NCBI GenBank assembly: GCA_034665745.1
Contig: JAXDJJ010000017.1
Location: 1-39,555 of the forward strand
Direction of reading: 5' to 3'
Origin: JAXDJJ01 sp034665745
GTDB taxonomy: Bacteria; Actinomycetota; CADDZG01; WHSQ01
Length of the DNA stretch: 39,555 bases
In this document: positions 39,478 to 39,555 of the stretch, in pieces
Numbering within the stretch: position 1 is the stretch's first letter
How the letters are laid out: every line of letters starts with the position of its first letter
Position numbers and translations under genes: made by a program
The notes under the pieces: generated by a model
The model's database searches: none
The model's input: the letters and a program-made list of their open reading frames with translations, nothing else
What the model was told of the DNA's origin: nothing

Positions 39478-39506
39478 AACATAACTACGCAGCAGGTGTC
39501 GGTCAA
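39478..39506 (-). promoter_or_regulatory. Sigma70-type promoter for the candidate small RNA
   Basis: Reading the minus strand, TTGACC (39506-39501) and TATGTT (39483-39478) are spaced by exactly 17 bp, close to consensus. Transcription would start near 39471 and run leftward into the structured region, antisense-facing the end of the proline dehydrogenase gene. Confidence 0.55.
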
Positions 39507-39555
39507 CCCGTTAAGAATGCGCAGTGCCAACAAACCCCCAGGTCAGCGACACAAA

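Noticed and set aside
39517..39555. Short open frame beginning MRSANKPPGQRHK at the right edge
   Set aside because: Only 13 codons before the window ends and no ribosome-binding site; cannot be supported.
1..39555. CRISPR arrays, tRNA/rRNA genes, prophage or IS elements
   Set aside because: No spaced direct repeats, no tRNA-like cloverleaf with TPsiC arm, no transposase, integrase or phage structural gene was found by reading both strands.

Overview
This is a high-GC chromosomal window, apparently from a member of the Actinomycetota outside the well-studied Streptomyces/Mycobacterium lineages. Evidence for the phylum: a WhiB regulator, a 33-residue bS22-type ribosomal protein, a short BldC/excisionase-type HTH protein, a rex-hemACD-type operon with a Rex box, an LLM (F420-type) oxidoreductase, MarP, and a gene set (proC, HTH, bS22, galE2-like, PlsC-like) that matches Mycobacterium tuberculosis Rv0500-Rv0502. 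Against a standard actinomycete: cytochrome c maturation System I genes (ccmABCD), and a split, b6f-like quinol:cytochrome c oxidoreductase with an extra 2x[4Fe-4S] ferredoxin subunit instead of the usual qcrCAB. The taxonomic placement is inference.

Layout. 1-5144: ccmA (partial), ccmB and a lipoprotein M15 peptidase on +, interrupted by a minus-strand pair (PD40 propeller protein and LLM oxidoreductase), then ccmC and ccmD. 5169-10412: a compact + operon for a respiratory bc complex (2-TM protein, ferredoxin, cytochrome b6, subunit IV, Rieske, dihaem cytochrome c, two unknown membrane proteins), with a near-leaderless promoter. 10414-17423: a minus operon for haem synthesis and redox sensing in the order rex-hemA-hemC-cobA/hemD-hemB-hemL-membrane protein, with a Rex operator over its promoter. 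17565-20937: small membrane proteins, a TetR regulator, ccdA-resA (thiol-disulfide delivery for cytochrome c assembly) and a Crp/Fnr-family regulator. The first 21 kb is therefore largely a respiratory-chain and haem/cytochrome assembly region.

20957-26840: acyl-CoA ligase, TIM-barrel isomerase with a receiver-only response regulator, and an assimilatory sulfur operon (siroheme sulfite/nitrite reductase, APS/PAPS reductase, small zinc ribbon, small TM protein) with a palindrome inside its putative promoter. 26837-31592: PlsC-like acyltransferase, galE2-like protein, SAM hydrolase-family protein, WhiB, bS22, a Clp1-like P-loop protein and the HTH protein. 31593-38341: phosphatase-like protein, FabG-type SDR, MarP protease, a membrane protein, an AcuC-like deacetylase, and proline metabolism genes pruA and proC. 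38402-39313: divergent proline dehydrogenase.

39314-39555 has no convincing protein gene. On the minus strand it has a good sigma70-type promoter (TTGACC-N17-TATGTT) that fires into about 155 nt of highly structured sequence: one long hairpin, then a 12-bp stem enclosing three hairpins, then a U-rich tail. I call this a candidate small RNA. A dispersed intergenic repeat (about 68 bp, two hairpins) occurs near 2.1 kb and 29 kb, with structure-preserving substitutions between copies. No tRNA, rRNA, CRISPR, prophage or insertion sequence was recognised. The best candidates for something undescribed are the ferredoxin-containing bc complex, the candidate sRNA, the structured repeat, and the Clp1-like protein next to bS22.
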